Under the pieces are notes generated by a model. The model did no database searches. It had not been told where the DNA came from and saw only the letters and a program-made list of their open reading frames with translations. The position numbers and the translations under genes are program-made. 14,912 nucleotides of DNA from Clostridia bacterium (lineage in GTDB: Bacteria > Bacillota > Clostridia > TANB77 > CAG-508): assembly GCA_022791735.1 (NCBI GenBank), contig JAAVZQ010000119.1, positions 1-14,912 on the forward strand. The letters are read 5' to 3'. Of the stretch, positions 1-8,089 are shown piece by piece (the first letter of the stretch is position 1; every line of letters begins with the position of its first letter).

Positions 1-64
1 CTATTGTTTTTGTGTCTTTTTCTCCATAAATTTTACTTAAATTCTCAACTTTCAAAATACTCAT
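1..64 (-). CDS. ABC transporter ATP-binding protein, N-terminal fragment (runs off window)
   Basis: The ATG is at 64 and the frame is open to the window edge, giving 21 complete codons. The protein begins MSILKVENLSKIYGEKDTKT, the usual opening of MacB/LolD/SalX-type ABC ATPases: a beta strand, then the 'NLSKIYG' stretch where an aromatic residue stacks on ATP's adenine. Walker A would lie outside the window. The gene follows a good promoter at 131-159 with a regulatory box also present upstream of the FtsX-type permease gene (2764-5550). ATPase and permease are therefore plausible partners although about 2.7 kb and three unrelated genes separate them. The partnership is inference; the family call rests on a short but characteristic N-terminus. 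Confidence 0.72.
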   Translation of the reverse strand, partial: MSILKVENLSKIYGEKDTKTI

Positions 65-130
65 ATTTTTTTATCTCTTTCATCTAATATTCAGATAAAC
101 TCTTTGATAAAATTTTATCTGTTTATTAAG

Positions 131-185
131 TTTATATCACTTCTCCTCTCTAAAGTCAATATGTCATTTCTTGTCTTTTTTTGGC
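131..185 (-). promoter_or_regulatory. Promoter with upstream box, for the ABC ATPase gene
   Basis: On the minus strand, -35 TTGACT (154-159) and -10 TATAAA (131-136) are separated by 17 bp. The box CCAAAAAAAGACAAGAA lies upstream at 168-184. Its GACA (172-175) is exactly 12 bp from the -35, the same spacing as in the protease promoter at 7558-7614. Confidence 0.6.
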
Positions 186-191
186 TTATCA

Positions 192-756
192 CTACCAATT
201 GGATGTAATCACATTATATTCTTCTGTACTTGGCATTTCCACATCTTTATCTGTAACTGTTCCATATTCTACTTTATAGAATGTTTCATAAATTGCAGTT
301 TCAGTCTCCTTTTTATTATAATCTACATTATTAACAACATTAGGTGAAAACATTGAACTTTTATTTGTATATACCATTAATTGCTTAACTGGAAGCATTG
401 TTTCTTTATCTATCCATGTTTTTGTATAATTTTTTCCAAATCCCTCAATTAGTACATAACAATTTCTTCCTTCATATTTTTCTGATTTTACTCTTGTTCC
501 TATTTTAAAATATCTCATGCCAAAATCGCCATCAAAATCCATACTTCTTATGATGTCTCTACTGTTATCTACGTCTTGTTCTGGTTTTTTCAATTTATGT
601 AGTTCTCTTTTAGCTTCATTTACCAACATTATATTTTCATTGCCTTTTTCTCCATAAGTAGAAAAAACTCGTCCGAACTGTTGAATAATCCTCGCTTTTA
701 TATTTACCATCTTTATAGTAAAACCCTTCCTCATATTCTTCATATATTTCTTCCAC
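192..756 (-). CDS. Small hypothetical protein, possibly using one CGGA skip
   Basis: I do not recognise a named family. The C-terminal 170 residues look like a genuine soluble domain with alternating strands and aromatic residues (for example GRNCYVLIEGFGKNYTKTW and YETFYKVEYGTV). There are two readings of the N-terminus. A continuous frame starts at ATG 743, with a weak GGAAG six bases upstream. Alternatively, GTG at 756 gives GFYYKDGKYKSEDYSTV and joins the rest by skipping the C of an in-frame CGGA at 672-675, as in four other genes here; the skip makes 188 codons with stop. The second N-terminus looks more protein-like ('YYKDGKYK'). It sits 14 bp after a strong AAAGGAGG (771-778). No signal peptide is visible, so the gene may be an N-terminally shortened relative of an exported protein. 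Confidence 0.5.
672..675 (-). other. Candidate CGGA skip site (unproven)
   Basis: If translation starts at GTG 756, this CGG is in frame (codon 28). Skipping its C joins ...YSTV to GRVFSTYGEKG. If translation starts at ATG 743, the same bases are TTC GGA and no skip is needed. It is therefore not counted among the ten required sites. Confidence 0.4.
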
Positions 757-783
757 TTCCTACTTTTAAACCTCCTTTATACT

Positions 784-810
784 ATTTATGACTTTAACAT
801 TTATGACTTT
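784..810. repeat. Two 12-bp direct repeats upstream of the 192-756 gene
   Basis: ATTTATGACTTT occurs at 784-795 and 799-810, a 15-bp period. The pair lies just upstream of the ribosome binding site at 771-778. It could be an operator, but I see no well-formed -35 element to anchor it. Confidence 0.4.
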
Positions 811-833
811 GTCACAAAATTTTGCAAAAAATA

Positions 834-877
834 ATTACAATTTACAACTAAATAAATTAAAAGTTGTAAATTGTAAT
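834..877 (-). terminator. Rho-independent terminator after the TtcA-like gene
   Basis: A perfect 16-bp stem (834-849 with 862-877) with a 12-base loop lies 20 bases beyond the stop codon at 897. It is followed on the minus strand by TTATTTTTTG. The stem is AT-rich but long. Confidence 0.7.
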
Positions 878-896
878 ATACAAAGTATTATGTTTT

Positions 897-1728
897 TTAT
901 TCGTCCATATCATAATCGTCTAAAAAACTATGGTAATAGTCTTTTTGTCTATATGATATAATTGTGTCTAGATTTACATTTTGTGCACTTCTAAAAATAT
1001 TTGTATCTATGTACTTGTTTTTTGCTCTTAGTTCTTTTATTAGTCTTTTTACTTCTTCTCTTTTTGAACCTTCTTCACTTTCACATGAATTTTTTTCTGC
1101 AATTTTGCATGCACATTTTATAAACTCTAATTCGTTTTTGTTCATCCAGCTTATTATGTCCGCTTCTTTTACATAATAAAGTGGTCTAATGAGTTCCATT
1201 CCTGGATGAAATGTACTATGTAGTTTTGGCATCATTGTTTGCATCTGTGCTCCATAAATCATTCCCATAAGTATTGTTTCTATTACATCATCAAAATGGT
1301 GCCCTAATGCAATTTTATTGCATCCTAGCTCTTTTGCATTATTATATAGATAACCTCTTCTCATTCTTGCACAAATGTAACAAGGATGATCTTCTATATT
1401 TGCCACTCTATCAAATATATCTGTTTCAAACATTGTGATTGGAATATTTAAAATGTTTGCATTTTCTATTATTTTTTGCTTATTTTCGTCATTGTACCCG
1501 AGGATTCATACACAAAAACTTAAGCTCAAATTTTATCTCTCCATGTCTTTGTAATTCTTGCATACATTTTGCAAGTAGCATTGAGTCTTTTCCCCCTGAC
1601 AAGCATACTGCAATCTTATCGCCCTCTTGTATCATTTTATATTCTTTAACACCTTTTACAAATTTATTCCATATTTTTTTACGATAATTTGTAATTATTG
1701 TTCTTTCTATTTCCTTATATCTTTCCAA
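897..1728 (-). CDS. ttcA: TtcA-family tRNA 2-thiocytidine synthase, one CGGG skip
   Basis: PP-loop ATPase of the TtcA/TtuA group. TtcA activates C32 of tRNA by adenylation and inserts sulfur, using an Fe-S cluster. Visible features are the PP-loop SGGKDS near residue 45, a CYICARMRRG motif with the cluster-type CxxC, the GHHFDDVIET motif, and a later CAC pair. Start is TTG at 1728, with AAGGGG just upstream. The frame breaks once: ...FLCMNP is followed by CGG GTA CAA TGA. Dropping the C gives CMNPGYNDENKQ, which fits the family, and then an open frame to the stop at 897. The gene is 832 bases; one skip leaves 277 codons including stop, so the protein is 276 residues, about family length. Terminators lie on both sides, so it is probably monocistronic. 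Whether the product is TtcA itself or a related thiolase is uncertain. Confidence 0.85.
1497..1500 (-). other. +1 skip site CGGG (Gly) in the TtcA-like gene
   Basis: The CGG is in frame from TTG 1728 (codon 77) and is preceded by CCT. Without a skip, translation stops two codons later. Skipping the C gives Pro-Gly-Tyr-Asn, the family sequence. Confidence 0.85.
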
Positions 1729-1749
1729 AACCTTGCCCCTTCATTTTAA

Positions 1750-1780
1750 AACAAGTCCTACTATAATAATAGGGCTTGTT
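1750..1780 (-). terminator. Terminator hairpin after the sortase gene
   Basis: An 11-bp stem (1750-1760 with 1770-1780, one wobble pair) with a 9-base loop starts 10 bases after the sortase stop. The T-run on the minus strand is only four long, so termination may be partial. Confidence 0.6.
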
Positions 1781-1789
1781 AAATTTATA

Positions 1790-2617
1790 TTATGTGTTAC
1801 TATTGTTATTATTGTTGTCAGCATTATTATTGTTATTTGTTCTTACTTTTCTTGCAACTATCGCAAATCTTCCATCCTCTGTATGATATGCACATGTAGA
1901 TAGTGTTACTAATTGATCTCCATAATTAGCTGTTACACCTGTATCATACATAGAATCCCTTTTTGCACATCTTACATATTCATTAAATGCTTCCTCATTT
2001 TCTGCATTTACAAAGTAATAATATCTAAATACATTTTTCTCATATTTATAGTATACTCTTGAACGAAAAGCTGCAATTATTTCATATTCTCCATCATCTT
2101 TCAATGTTGTAAAATTAATTGTTTTATGTTCTTTGAAGAAATCCTCTTTTTCATACTTTAATAATTCCTCAAACATTGCACCTCTTTGGTTTCTATGTCC
2201 ATAAATTAAAAAGTTATCGCTTGGTCTATCAAAATTTACATCCTTATCTAAAAAGATTGAACCTCTAGCAGAATATTCTTTTTTATATGTATGGTCAAGA
2301 TAATAGTCATTATCTTTTCCTTGAACTATTGGGTAGCTCATGTTTGTTCCTGGAACTTCTAACCATGCTACAACATCTGGATATTCATTATGTAGTTCCT
2401 CTAATTTTATCATTCTTTCTGTTTTCTCTGCTTCTTGTGGCTCCATGCTCGCACTATTCATTGAGTCTGCCAAATCGTCATATTCTTTGAATTCTTTTGA
2501 TTCTTCATCACTTCTAAAAGCCAAGAATGCTATTACCAATACTGTTACTAAGATTAGTATTAATAATGCTAATATTTTTATTTTTTTACTTTTACTTTTA
2601 TTTGTTCCGTTTTTCAT
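1790..2617 (-). CDS. srtB: Class B sortase
   Basis: Membrane-anchored cysteine transpeptidase that cleaves a sorting motif in a secreted protein and links it to the cell wall. The order is a short basic N-terminus, one membrane helix (about residues 15-32, ILALLILILVTVLVIAF), then the sortase barrel. The barrel shows YPIVQGKDNDYYL, LIYGHR with the catalytic His, and VTLSTC with the catalytic Cys, followed by DGRFAIVARK with the catalytic Arg. It ends in an asparagine-rich tail. I chose ATG 2617 because GGGAG lies eight bases upstream; the frame is open further upstream but that part is not sortase-like. Length is 275 residues, normal for SrtB. It has its own promoter (2649-2677). The only CGG here is in AAC GGA, out of phase, and the frame stays intact. 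A likely substrate is the TPKSG protein at 8197-9510. Confidence 0.92.
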   Translation of the reverse strand: MKNGTNKSKSKKIKILALLILILVTVLVIAFLAFRSDEESKEFKEYDDLADSMNSASMEPQEAEKTERMIKLEELHNEYPDVVAWLEVPGTNMSYPIVQGKDNDYYLDHTYKKEYSARGSIFLDKDVNFDRPSDNFLIYGHRNQRGAMFEELLKYEKEDFFKEHKTINFTTLKDDGEYEIIAAFRSRVYYKYEKNVFRYYYFVNAENEEAFNEYVRCAKRDSMYDTGVTANYGDQLVTLSTCAYHTEDGRFAIVARKVRTNNNNNADNNNNNSNT

Positions 2618-2648
2618 TACGTTTTCTCCCTTCGTTTTACCTCTATAT

Positions 2649-2677
2649 ATTTTACTCAAATTTTTGAAGGAAATCAA
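2649..2677 (-). promoter_or_regulatory. Promoter of the sortase gene
   Basis: On the minus strand, -35 TTGATT (2672-2677) and -10 TAAAAT (2649-2654) are separated by 17 bp, 31 bases upstream of ATG 2617. Confidence 0.5.
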
Positions 2678-2763
2678 TACTTTATGCAATATTTTTAAAA
2701 AAAATTAATAATCAAAAGATATATCCATAGTTTTCAAATTTATATGTTTTGAGCCTTTTATTT

Positions 2764-5550
2764 TTATATATTCTCTTCTCTTATCTCATCTATTATATTT
2801 TTGTTTGCAATCTTTTTCTTTGCATTCCTCATTGAAACAAAGATAACAGCATAAACAGCTACTACACAAATTCCTATGTTTAGCCAAGGTATTGTAAATG
2901 GATAAATCATCATATCTATGCCCATTCTAGGGTATATAACAAATAGTATTGCAAGGCTAATCAGTACCCCATAAAATATTGAGTCAAGCCCATAGAATAT
3001 TCCTTCTAACCTCATCATTTTGTTTATTTGTTTTTCGCTCATTCCCATTGATTTAAGCACAGCAAAGTCTTTTTTCCTAAGTAACATGCTAGAAGATATT
3101 GTGTTATATATGTTTACAGCTGACACTAAGCTTAGTAAACATATATAGCAGTTAATAACTACTTCTGTAATGACTTCTTGTGTTTTGGTTGATTCTGCGA
3201 AAAGTTTTGTTCCTCTGCATCCAACTTCTTCACCTATAATATTTGAAATTGTTTCCATTCTTTCATAAATTTCATTTAATTTATCTGTAGAAACTGCTAA
3301 TTCTATAAAATTGTTTTTTCCTATATTGTTTTCGTTCACCATTTGAACAATCGTAGGAGAATATATCTCGAAATTACGTGAATTATATACTGTATAAGGA
3401 TTAAAATCTTCTATAATTCCCACAATCCTTAGAGTCTTTTCTTGTCCGTCTATTGTTACATTATAACTATCTCCTACTTTATAATCAGTCAATCTAAATT
3501 TCTTCTCATTCTTAGAGTTTTCTTTTATAGTATCCATCAAAATAACTTCATCATCGGCAAGTTCACTAATTCCTACTTTTTCAAGAATAGCTTTATATGC
3601 TTTACCATAATAACAAATAGTTATAAATGGAATATATATTTCTCCTTCTTGACCAGTTGTATATATTCCGTCAGATATCATCTTCTTTACTTTATTTGAA
3701 GTTATATTTGGCATTAATTTCATATGCCCACTACCTGAGGAATTATATATGCTATATGTGCAATAGTCCTTAATTAACTCATTTTCTTCTAAGTAATCTG
3801 CAACTCTATAGATATCTTGTTGATTTACACTACTATTATTAAATGATATTACTTCATCCTCAAACACTTCTGCTTCTAAATGTGGTAAAAGCATACCATA
3901 AGCATCACTTTTATAAAAATTTTCTGTAATACCAGTTATGCTTAAAAACAAAATAATACTTACAGTTAAAGAAATAGTAATAGTTCTATATCTTGATTTA
4001 TCCCTTTTTATGTTCTTGTGTGCAACTACTCCTTCTATTCCAAAAAGCTTTTGGATAATGTTTGATGATTTTAACTGTTTTTTATTTGTCTTTATTCTTG
4101 ATGTTCCTCTTATTGCTTCAATTGGACTTAATTTATTTAATTTTCTTAATGAAAGCTTACTAGATATTATAATAACTATATATACAACTATAATAGTAAG
4201 CACTAATATTATTACTGGAACTTTCATAAAAAATCTAGGTCTGTCGAACATAATTGCACTTGTTATATGTATTATGTCGAATATGTAATTTTTTAACAAT
4301 ATATTAATCCCACTTGTTAAAAGTTTTGATATTGCAAGACCTATAAGAATACCTACAAAAATCCCAACTATACTTAATATTCTAGCTTCTTTTTTTATTA
4401 TAGTTTTCTTTTGCTTATTGTTCATTCCAATAGAACTAAGCATTCCAAATTCTTTCAATCTTTCAGAATGTGTCATTTTAAAAGCTGCATAAAGCATAAC
4501 ACATGAAACAAACATTATAACAGCTATTACTGCTATTCCAATAGCGACCATTGATTTCATAAATGCAGTATCTACTTCAAGTACACCTGCATAATTCAAA
4601 AGCTGTGTATTATATTCAAGGCTTGGCTCTATATCTTCGCTATTACTTATTCCTTCAAAAAGTAATTTATGATAAAATTTTTCTTCTTCTTCCGTTACTT
4701 GCTGTACTCCCACATATTCTGTGTTACCATTACTTGAAGTATCTAATGTAGACTTTTCTTGTGTTTTTTTATTAGTAGTAGTGCTATTATTCTTTACTAC
4801 TCCCATCTCTTTTTCAAGCTTTTCCTCTGGGCTTATGTAATCAACAAGTCCAAACCTGTCTGCTAAGGCTTCTGTTGTTTTATATATTTTCTGAATGTTA
4901 TTTGTTAAAATGGTGACATCAACTGTTGTATTATCATTCATTTTTTTATTATCAAAACAAGTAATTGCACCTAATTCATATTTTATAATAAAACCACTAT
5001 CAAATGCTAAGCTCTCCGTTTTGCCGAACTACTGTATATTCATGCGATTTTCCGATTAAGGGTTACTTTTAATTTATCTCCAGTGTTAATTTTTTGTTTT
5101 AACATATTGTTTTTGCTTACACTTAAACTAATCAAAACTTCATTTGAATTTTCTGGAAATCTTCCCTCTGTAATATGTATATTGGCATTTTTTAAAGCAT
5201 TTTCATCATAGGCTCTTACATCAAATTTTACTTCTCTGTTTCCTCCAAATATGGTAATGCCTTCGCTAAAATTCTCTTCTGATATACCAAGTCTTTGATA
5301 AAAAGATGCTTCTTTTATATTGTCATCTTTTGCAATTTCTTGTGCAGTAGAATAAGGAATATTTGAAAATCTAGCTTCCCAATTTTCTTTGTTTCTTTCT
5401 GTATTTACCATGTATTCTTGGTAACTTGAAAATAGGGTTAGCACAGTTGTAACTAGCATTGTAACTACTATAATACCGCATTATTGTTGCCATACTTCTG
5501 CGTTTGTTTTTCTTTATATATTCCCATGTTAATTTTGTTGTTATTTTCAT
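2764..5550 (-). CDS. FtsX/MacB-type ABC transporter permease, three CGGN skips
   Basis: Large ABC permease of the FtsX superfamily, the type that handles peptides, lipoproteins or antibiotics with a separate ATPase. Start is ATG 5550, behind AGGGG. The order is a membrane helix near residues 22-45, an extracytoplasmic MacB-like domain, three helices of a first FtsX domain beginning near MVAIGIAVIAVIMF, a second extracellular domain, and a second FtsX domain near the C-terminus (KDFAVLKSMGMSEKQI). The frame breaks three times, at codons 25, 166 and 175, always at in-frame CGG. Skipping each C restores ATIMGIIVV, VTLNGKSHEYTVVGKTES and an open frame to 2764. The 2787 bases minus three make 928 codons with stop. 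A fourth CGG at 5016-5018 is out of phase and is read normally as ACG GAG. The substrate is unknown. The ATPase starting at 64 shares its promoter box and is the best partner candidate. Confidence 0.87.
5023..5026 (-). other. +1 skip site CGGC (Gly) in the permease gene
   Basis: Third site in this gene, in frame after the two earlier skips (codon 175) and preceded by GTT. It yields TVVGKTES. Reading CGG as a triplet and skipping instead at the CGG at 5016-5018 would also restore the frame; the in-frame rule and the family's 'VVG' pattern favour this position. Confidence 0.72.
5051..5054 (-). other. +1 skip site CGGA (Gly) in the permease gene
   Basis: In frame at codon 166 after one earlier skip; the preceding codon is AAT. 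Unshifted translation stops at TGA three codons later. The skip gives VTLNGKSHEY. Confidence 0.82.
5475..5478 (-). other. +1 skip site CGGT (Gly) in the permease gene
   Basis: In frame at codon 25, inside the first membrane helix; the preceding codon is ATG. The skip gives ATIMGIIVVTML, a normal hydrophobic helix. The unshifted frame gives a polar tyrosine/serine run. Confidence 0.84.
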
Positions 5551-5569
5551 ATTATCCCCTTTTTTATTC

Positions 5570-5598
5570 ATTATACTATTACTAAAACTCACATGCAA
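5570..5598 (-). promoter_or_regulatory. Promoter of the ABC permease gene
   Basis: On the minus strand, -35 TTGCAT (5593-5598) and -10 TATAAT (5570-5575) are separated by 17 bp, 19 bases upstream of ATG 5550. Confidence 0.62.
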
Positions 5599-5655
5599 TA
5601 TAAATACTTGACTTTTTATAGGATTTTTAAGCTATGTATTTTTTTTACAAGAAGA

Positions 5656-5674
5656 TTTTGTCTTTTTTGGTTTT
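5656..5674 (-). promoter_or_regulatory. Shared regulatory box upstream of the permease gene
   Basis: AAAACCAAAAAAGACAAAA on the minus strand is identical over 19 bases to the box before the protease gene (7596-7614). Here it is about 60 bp upstream of the -35, much farther than in the other copies, so it may serve a second, weaker promoter. Confidence 0.45.
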
Positions 5675-5779
5675 TTGTGTCGCTTTAAAAAAAAATATAT
5701 ATAATTAAATACCACATGTATTAATAATGCATATTTGAATATTTTTAGTTACACTGATGTTGGTTTTATACTTGCATCT

Positions 5780-5808
5780 TTGTAATAGAAAAGAAAAGTG
5801 TCTATAAT
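5780..5808 (+). promoter_or_regulatory. Promoter of the plus-strand secreted protein gene
   Basis: TTGTAA (5780-5785), a 17-bp spacer and TATAAT (5803-5808). Transcription would start about 45 bases before ATG 5860. Confidence 0.6.
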
Positions 5809-5859
5809 TAGCAAAACCTATGCCTATAAACAATAACATATTTTATGGAGGTCTTAAAC

Positions 5860-6300
5860 ATGAAGAATTTACAAAAAGGTTTTGTAGCATTACTCATAAT
5901 CATATCCATAACCCTCTCTTCTGTACCTGCATCTTGTGCTACAGAAGTTGGCATTACACCTGTGGCTGATGGTTCCGAATTAGTACAGAAGATCGCTGAA
6001 GGAAACACTACTTTAAATAAATCCTCTTATTCTGGGGACTTCACAATTAGTACAGAAAAATATATTACTTTAAAGGTCTACTCATTAACCAATATTAACG
6101 TCACCATACTTGGGTTATCTGGAGAAGCAGAAGACATTGGAGTTTCGAAAAAATTTGATAACAATCCTCAAGGTGATTTCACAATCTACTATATTGGTGG
6201 AAAATTTCCACCAGGGAATTATAAATACATAATCAATATCACAGATTCAACAGCAGTATATGCATTTTTTCTTGTATTAAGTGATAGTTCATACAACTAA
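5860..6300 (+). CDS. Secreted small protein of unknown function
   Basis: This is the only plus-strand gene. I start it at ATG 5860, eight bases after GGAGG (5847-5851); an in-frame ATG at 5845 overlaps the ribosome binding site and is unlikely. The protein has 146 residues. A clear Sec signal peptide covers about 1-27 (MKNLQKGF, then a hydrophobic run, ending ASCA), leaving a mature domain of about 119 residues. That domain is strand-rich and threonine/tyrosine-rich, including GDFTIYYIGGKFPPGNYKY, which resembles small beta-sandwich folds of exported proteins. I recognise no family and see no catalytic motif. It contains no CGG. It has its own promoter and a strong bidirectional terminator. 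It faces the protease gene convergently and the permease gene divergently. Confidence 0.75.
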   Translation: MKNLQKGFVALLIIISITLSSVPASCATEVGITPVADGSELVQKIAEGNTTLNKSSYSGDFTISTEKYITLKVYSLTNINVTILGLSGEAEDIGVSKKFDNNPQGDFTIYYIGGKFPPGNYKYIINITDSTAVYAFFLVLSDSSYN

Positions 6301-6338
6301 AACAATAGTTTATTTTGATGCTTGACACTTTTCTTTTC

Positions 6339-6377
6339 AAAATATTAGGGATAAGCTTTGCTTATCCCTAATATTTT
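6339..6377. terminator. Bidirectional terminator between convergent genes
   Basis: A perfect 18-bp stem (6339-6356 with 6360-6377) around a TTT loop, flanked by A-runs and T-runs on the two sides. It serves the plus-strand gene ending at 6300 and could also serve the protease gene ending at 6499 on the other strand. Confidence 0.85.
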
Positions 6378-6498
6378 TGTACATTATATAGTTCTTACAT
6401 TTTGTTTTCAAACTAATACCATAGTTTATTATTATATAATTTATCATTCATACACCTTTTAACGTAACGCTCTTTTATTGCTTCCTATTTTTGCATTA

Positions 6499-7533
6499 CT
6501 AACTTTGTGGATTAGCCTCATACCACTGTTCCCTGAGTTTTGTGACTAATGTTATAATACGTCTATTCGTGATAACAGATTGCCCATAATATGAAGATGT
6601 TTCATCCGCTTGACTAGTAATTCCAACCATAGTATATTCATCATCATTTTGCCAAGTTGGTCCTCCACTATATCCTTGATATATATTTCCATAAAACTTA
6701 AATGTTATATCATTTGTTTCATATACTTCTCCTCCTGATTCCCACTGTGATTTACCATTAAATCCATACTTTGTTTCTGCTGGGTATCCTGTAGCCATTA
6801 CAGAAATTTGCTTCAAATCTTCAGGGTTATCATAATGCTTAAGTGCAAAATACCCAAGATAATGTCCAAGAGGTTTCTTTAATACACATATAGCCCAATC
6901 ATATGTCTTGTCTTTATTTATCATATATGAACTAGGAAAATAAATTTGTTCATAATCTGAAGAAAAACCTTTATAATTTCCATCATCTATATTTTCATCA
7001 TCATCTTTACCATTATATCCTGGTCTAAAATTAAGGTTTTCATAAGTATACCATTCTTTATTGTATTCTATGAAGCAAACATGAGCTGCTGTTAATGCTA
7101 TGTTAGGTCCTACAAGGCTAGCTGAGCCCTCTACTGTCCCTTCTACTTTATCATTTTTGATGTTACCATTTACTTTGCAAGTAGTTCTGTATGGAAAAAC
7201 AGAAGTGTCAGTTACTTGTTTAGTTAAAGCTTCATGCACACTTTTAGTAAAAGAAATTTTTGAAAAATGTTTAGCCTCAAATGGATTATAAGAATTCAAT
7301 TTATTATAGGTATCTCCATTTTTGATTTTATAATTATTAAGCACTTGTTCCAATTCTTCATTGTCTACTTCAATCACCTTTTTCGTTCTAACATCGTATT
7401 TCATTATTTTTTCATCTGTTGGAATTTCTATTCCATTTAAGTTTGCTGCCTGTGCCTTACCACTAACAATAACTATAGCAAACACTGTACTTAAAAATAT
7501 TCCAATAAATAATTTTGTTCTTAATTTTTTCAT
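6499..7533 (-). CDS. Secreted V8-like serine endopeptidase (S1B family)
   Basis: Trypsin-fold serine protease of the glutamyl endopeptidase (V8/BlaSE) type. A signal peptide covers about residues 1-29, ending GKAQA. A pro-region of roughly 80 residues precedes the catalytic domain. The triad is visible: His in ALTAAHVC, Asp in YDWAICVLKKPLG, and Ser in YQGYSGGPTW. Start ATG 7533 has AAAGGAGG ten bases upstream. At 344 residues it is a normal preproenzyme length. Its promoter carries the 19-base box shared with the permease gene, so it may be induced together with the ABC transporter. The one CGG is in GCG GAT, out of phase. Specificity for Glu is inferred from the family, not visible here. 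Confidence 0.9.
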   Translation of the reverse strand: MKKLRTKLFIGIFLSTVFAIVIVSGKAQAANLNGIEIPTDEKIMKYDVRTKKVIEVDNEELEQVLNNYKIKNGDTYNKLNSYNPFEAKHFSKISFTKSVHEALTKQVTDTSVFPYRTTCKVNGNIKNDKVEGTVEGSASLVGPNIALTAAHVCFIEYNKEWYTYENLNFRPGYNGKDDDENIDDGNYKGFSSDYEQIYFPSSYMINKDKTYDWAICVLKKPLGHYLGYFALKHYDNPEDLKQISVMATGYPAETKYGFNGKSQWESGGEVYETNDITFKFYGNIYQGYSGGPTWQNDDEYTMVGITSQADETSSYYGQSVITNRRIITLVTKLREQWYEANPQS

Positions 7534-7557
7534 AATTTTGTTTCCTCCTTTATCCTA

Positions 7558-7614
7558 TTTATATACTTTATTCAGTTGATTGTCAATATTATTACTTTTG
7601 TCTTTTTTGGTTTT
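7558..7614 (-). promoter_or_regulatory. Promoter with upstream box, for the protease gene
   Basis: On the minus strand, -35 TTGACA (7581-7586) and -10 TATAAA (7558-7563) are separated by 17 bp. The 19-base box AAAACCAAAAAAGACAAAA (7596-7614) has its GACA 12 bp upstream of the -35, exactly as in the ABC ATPase promoter. Confidence 0.65.
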
Positions 7615-7626
7615 AAATTAGTTATT

Positions 7627-8022
7627 CTATATTTTCTGAATTAGTTTAATTCCTTCTAGTATAGGATACTTGCTTTTTATTGTTCCTGTAACCATAGTCC
7701 AAGAATCTCCTCTTTTTTGCGATAATTGCATTTCTAAGTCGTTCACTCTCTTGTAAACAACACATATAGAATCTCCTACTTTAAAATCTAGGATACTCGC
7801 TTTTTGTTCATTTTTATTTCTTATTTTAGCACCTTTCAATTGATTAATATAAATCATATAATTAACTGCTTCTTTTTCTTGAAGATAAATCATTTCACTT
7901 GATATATAAGTAATAGTTCCATTTACTTGTGATAAAGTACTATACATGTTTTTTTCATAAATTTTATATATAATTATAACAATAATTATTATTACAAAAA
8001 TTAATAATATTCTCTTTTTCAA
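7627..8022 (-). CDS. Small membrane-anchored hypothetical protein
   Basis: A 131-residue protein that I do not recognise. Residues 1-3 are basic, a hydrophobic helix covers about 5-19 (ILLIFVIIIIVIIIY), and the rest is an extracytoplasmic domain of about 105 residues with alternating strands (VNGTITYISSEMIYL, DFKVGDSICVVYKR). That pattern resembles a small beta-barrel or OB-like fold, but the resemblance is weak. The start is TTG at 8022; no ATG lies in this frame nearby and the ribosome binding site is poor (AGGGA, distant), so expression may be low. It is preceded by a good promoter with three 10-bp repeats of the shared box and followed by the protease gene, which has its own promoter. It contains no CGG. 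Confidence 0.65.
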   Translation of the reverse strand: MKKRILLIFVIIIIVIIIYKIYEKNMYSTLSQVNGTITYISSEMIYLQEKEAVNYMIYINQLKGAKIRNKNEQKASILDFKVGDSICVVYKRVNDLEMQLSQKRGDSWTMVTGTIKSKYPILEGIKLIQKI

Positions 8023-8089
8023 ACTTTCTTTTTATTCCCTTCATTTAATATATTTATAAACTTCATAGTGTTTTTACCTATCAATTAAA

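Noticed and set aside
2618..2689. N-terminal extension of the sortase containing FKNLSKIYRG, resembling an ABC ATPase start
   Set aside because: The sequence lies over the sortase promoter, has no ribosome binding site, and a good one precedes ATG 2617. The resemblance to the ATPase N-terminus is probably chance.
5016..5018. CGG at 5016-5018 as the third skip site in the permease instead of 5023-5026
   Set aside because: It would also restore the frame (VVRQKESLAF), but it requires reading the in-frame CGG at 5023-5026 as a triplet. The in-frame rule gives VVGKTES, closer to the family pattern. Not fully excluded.
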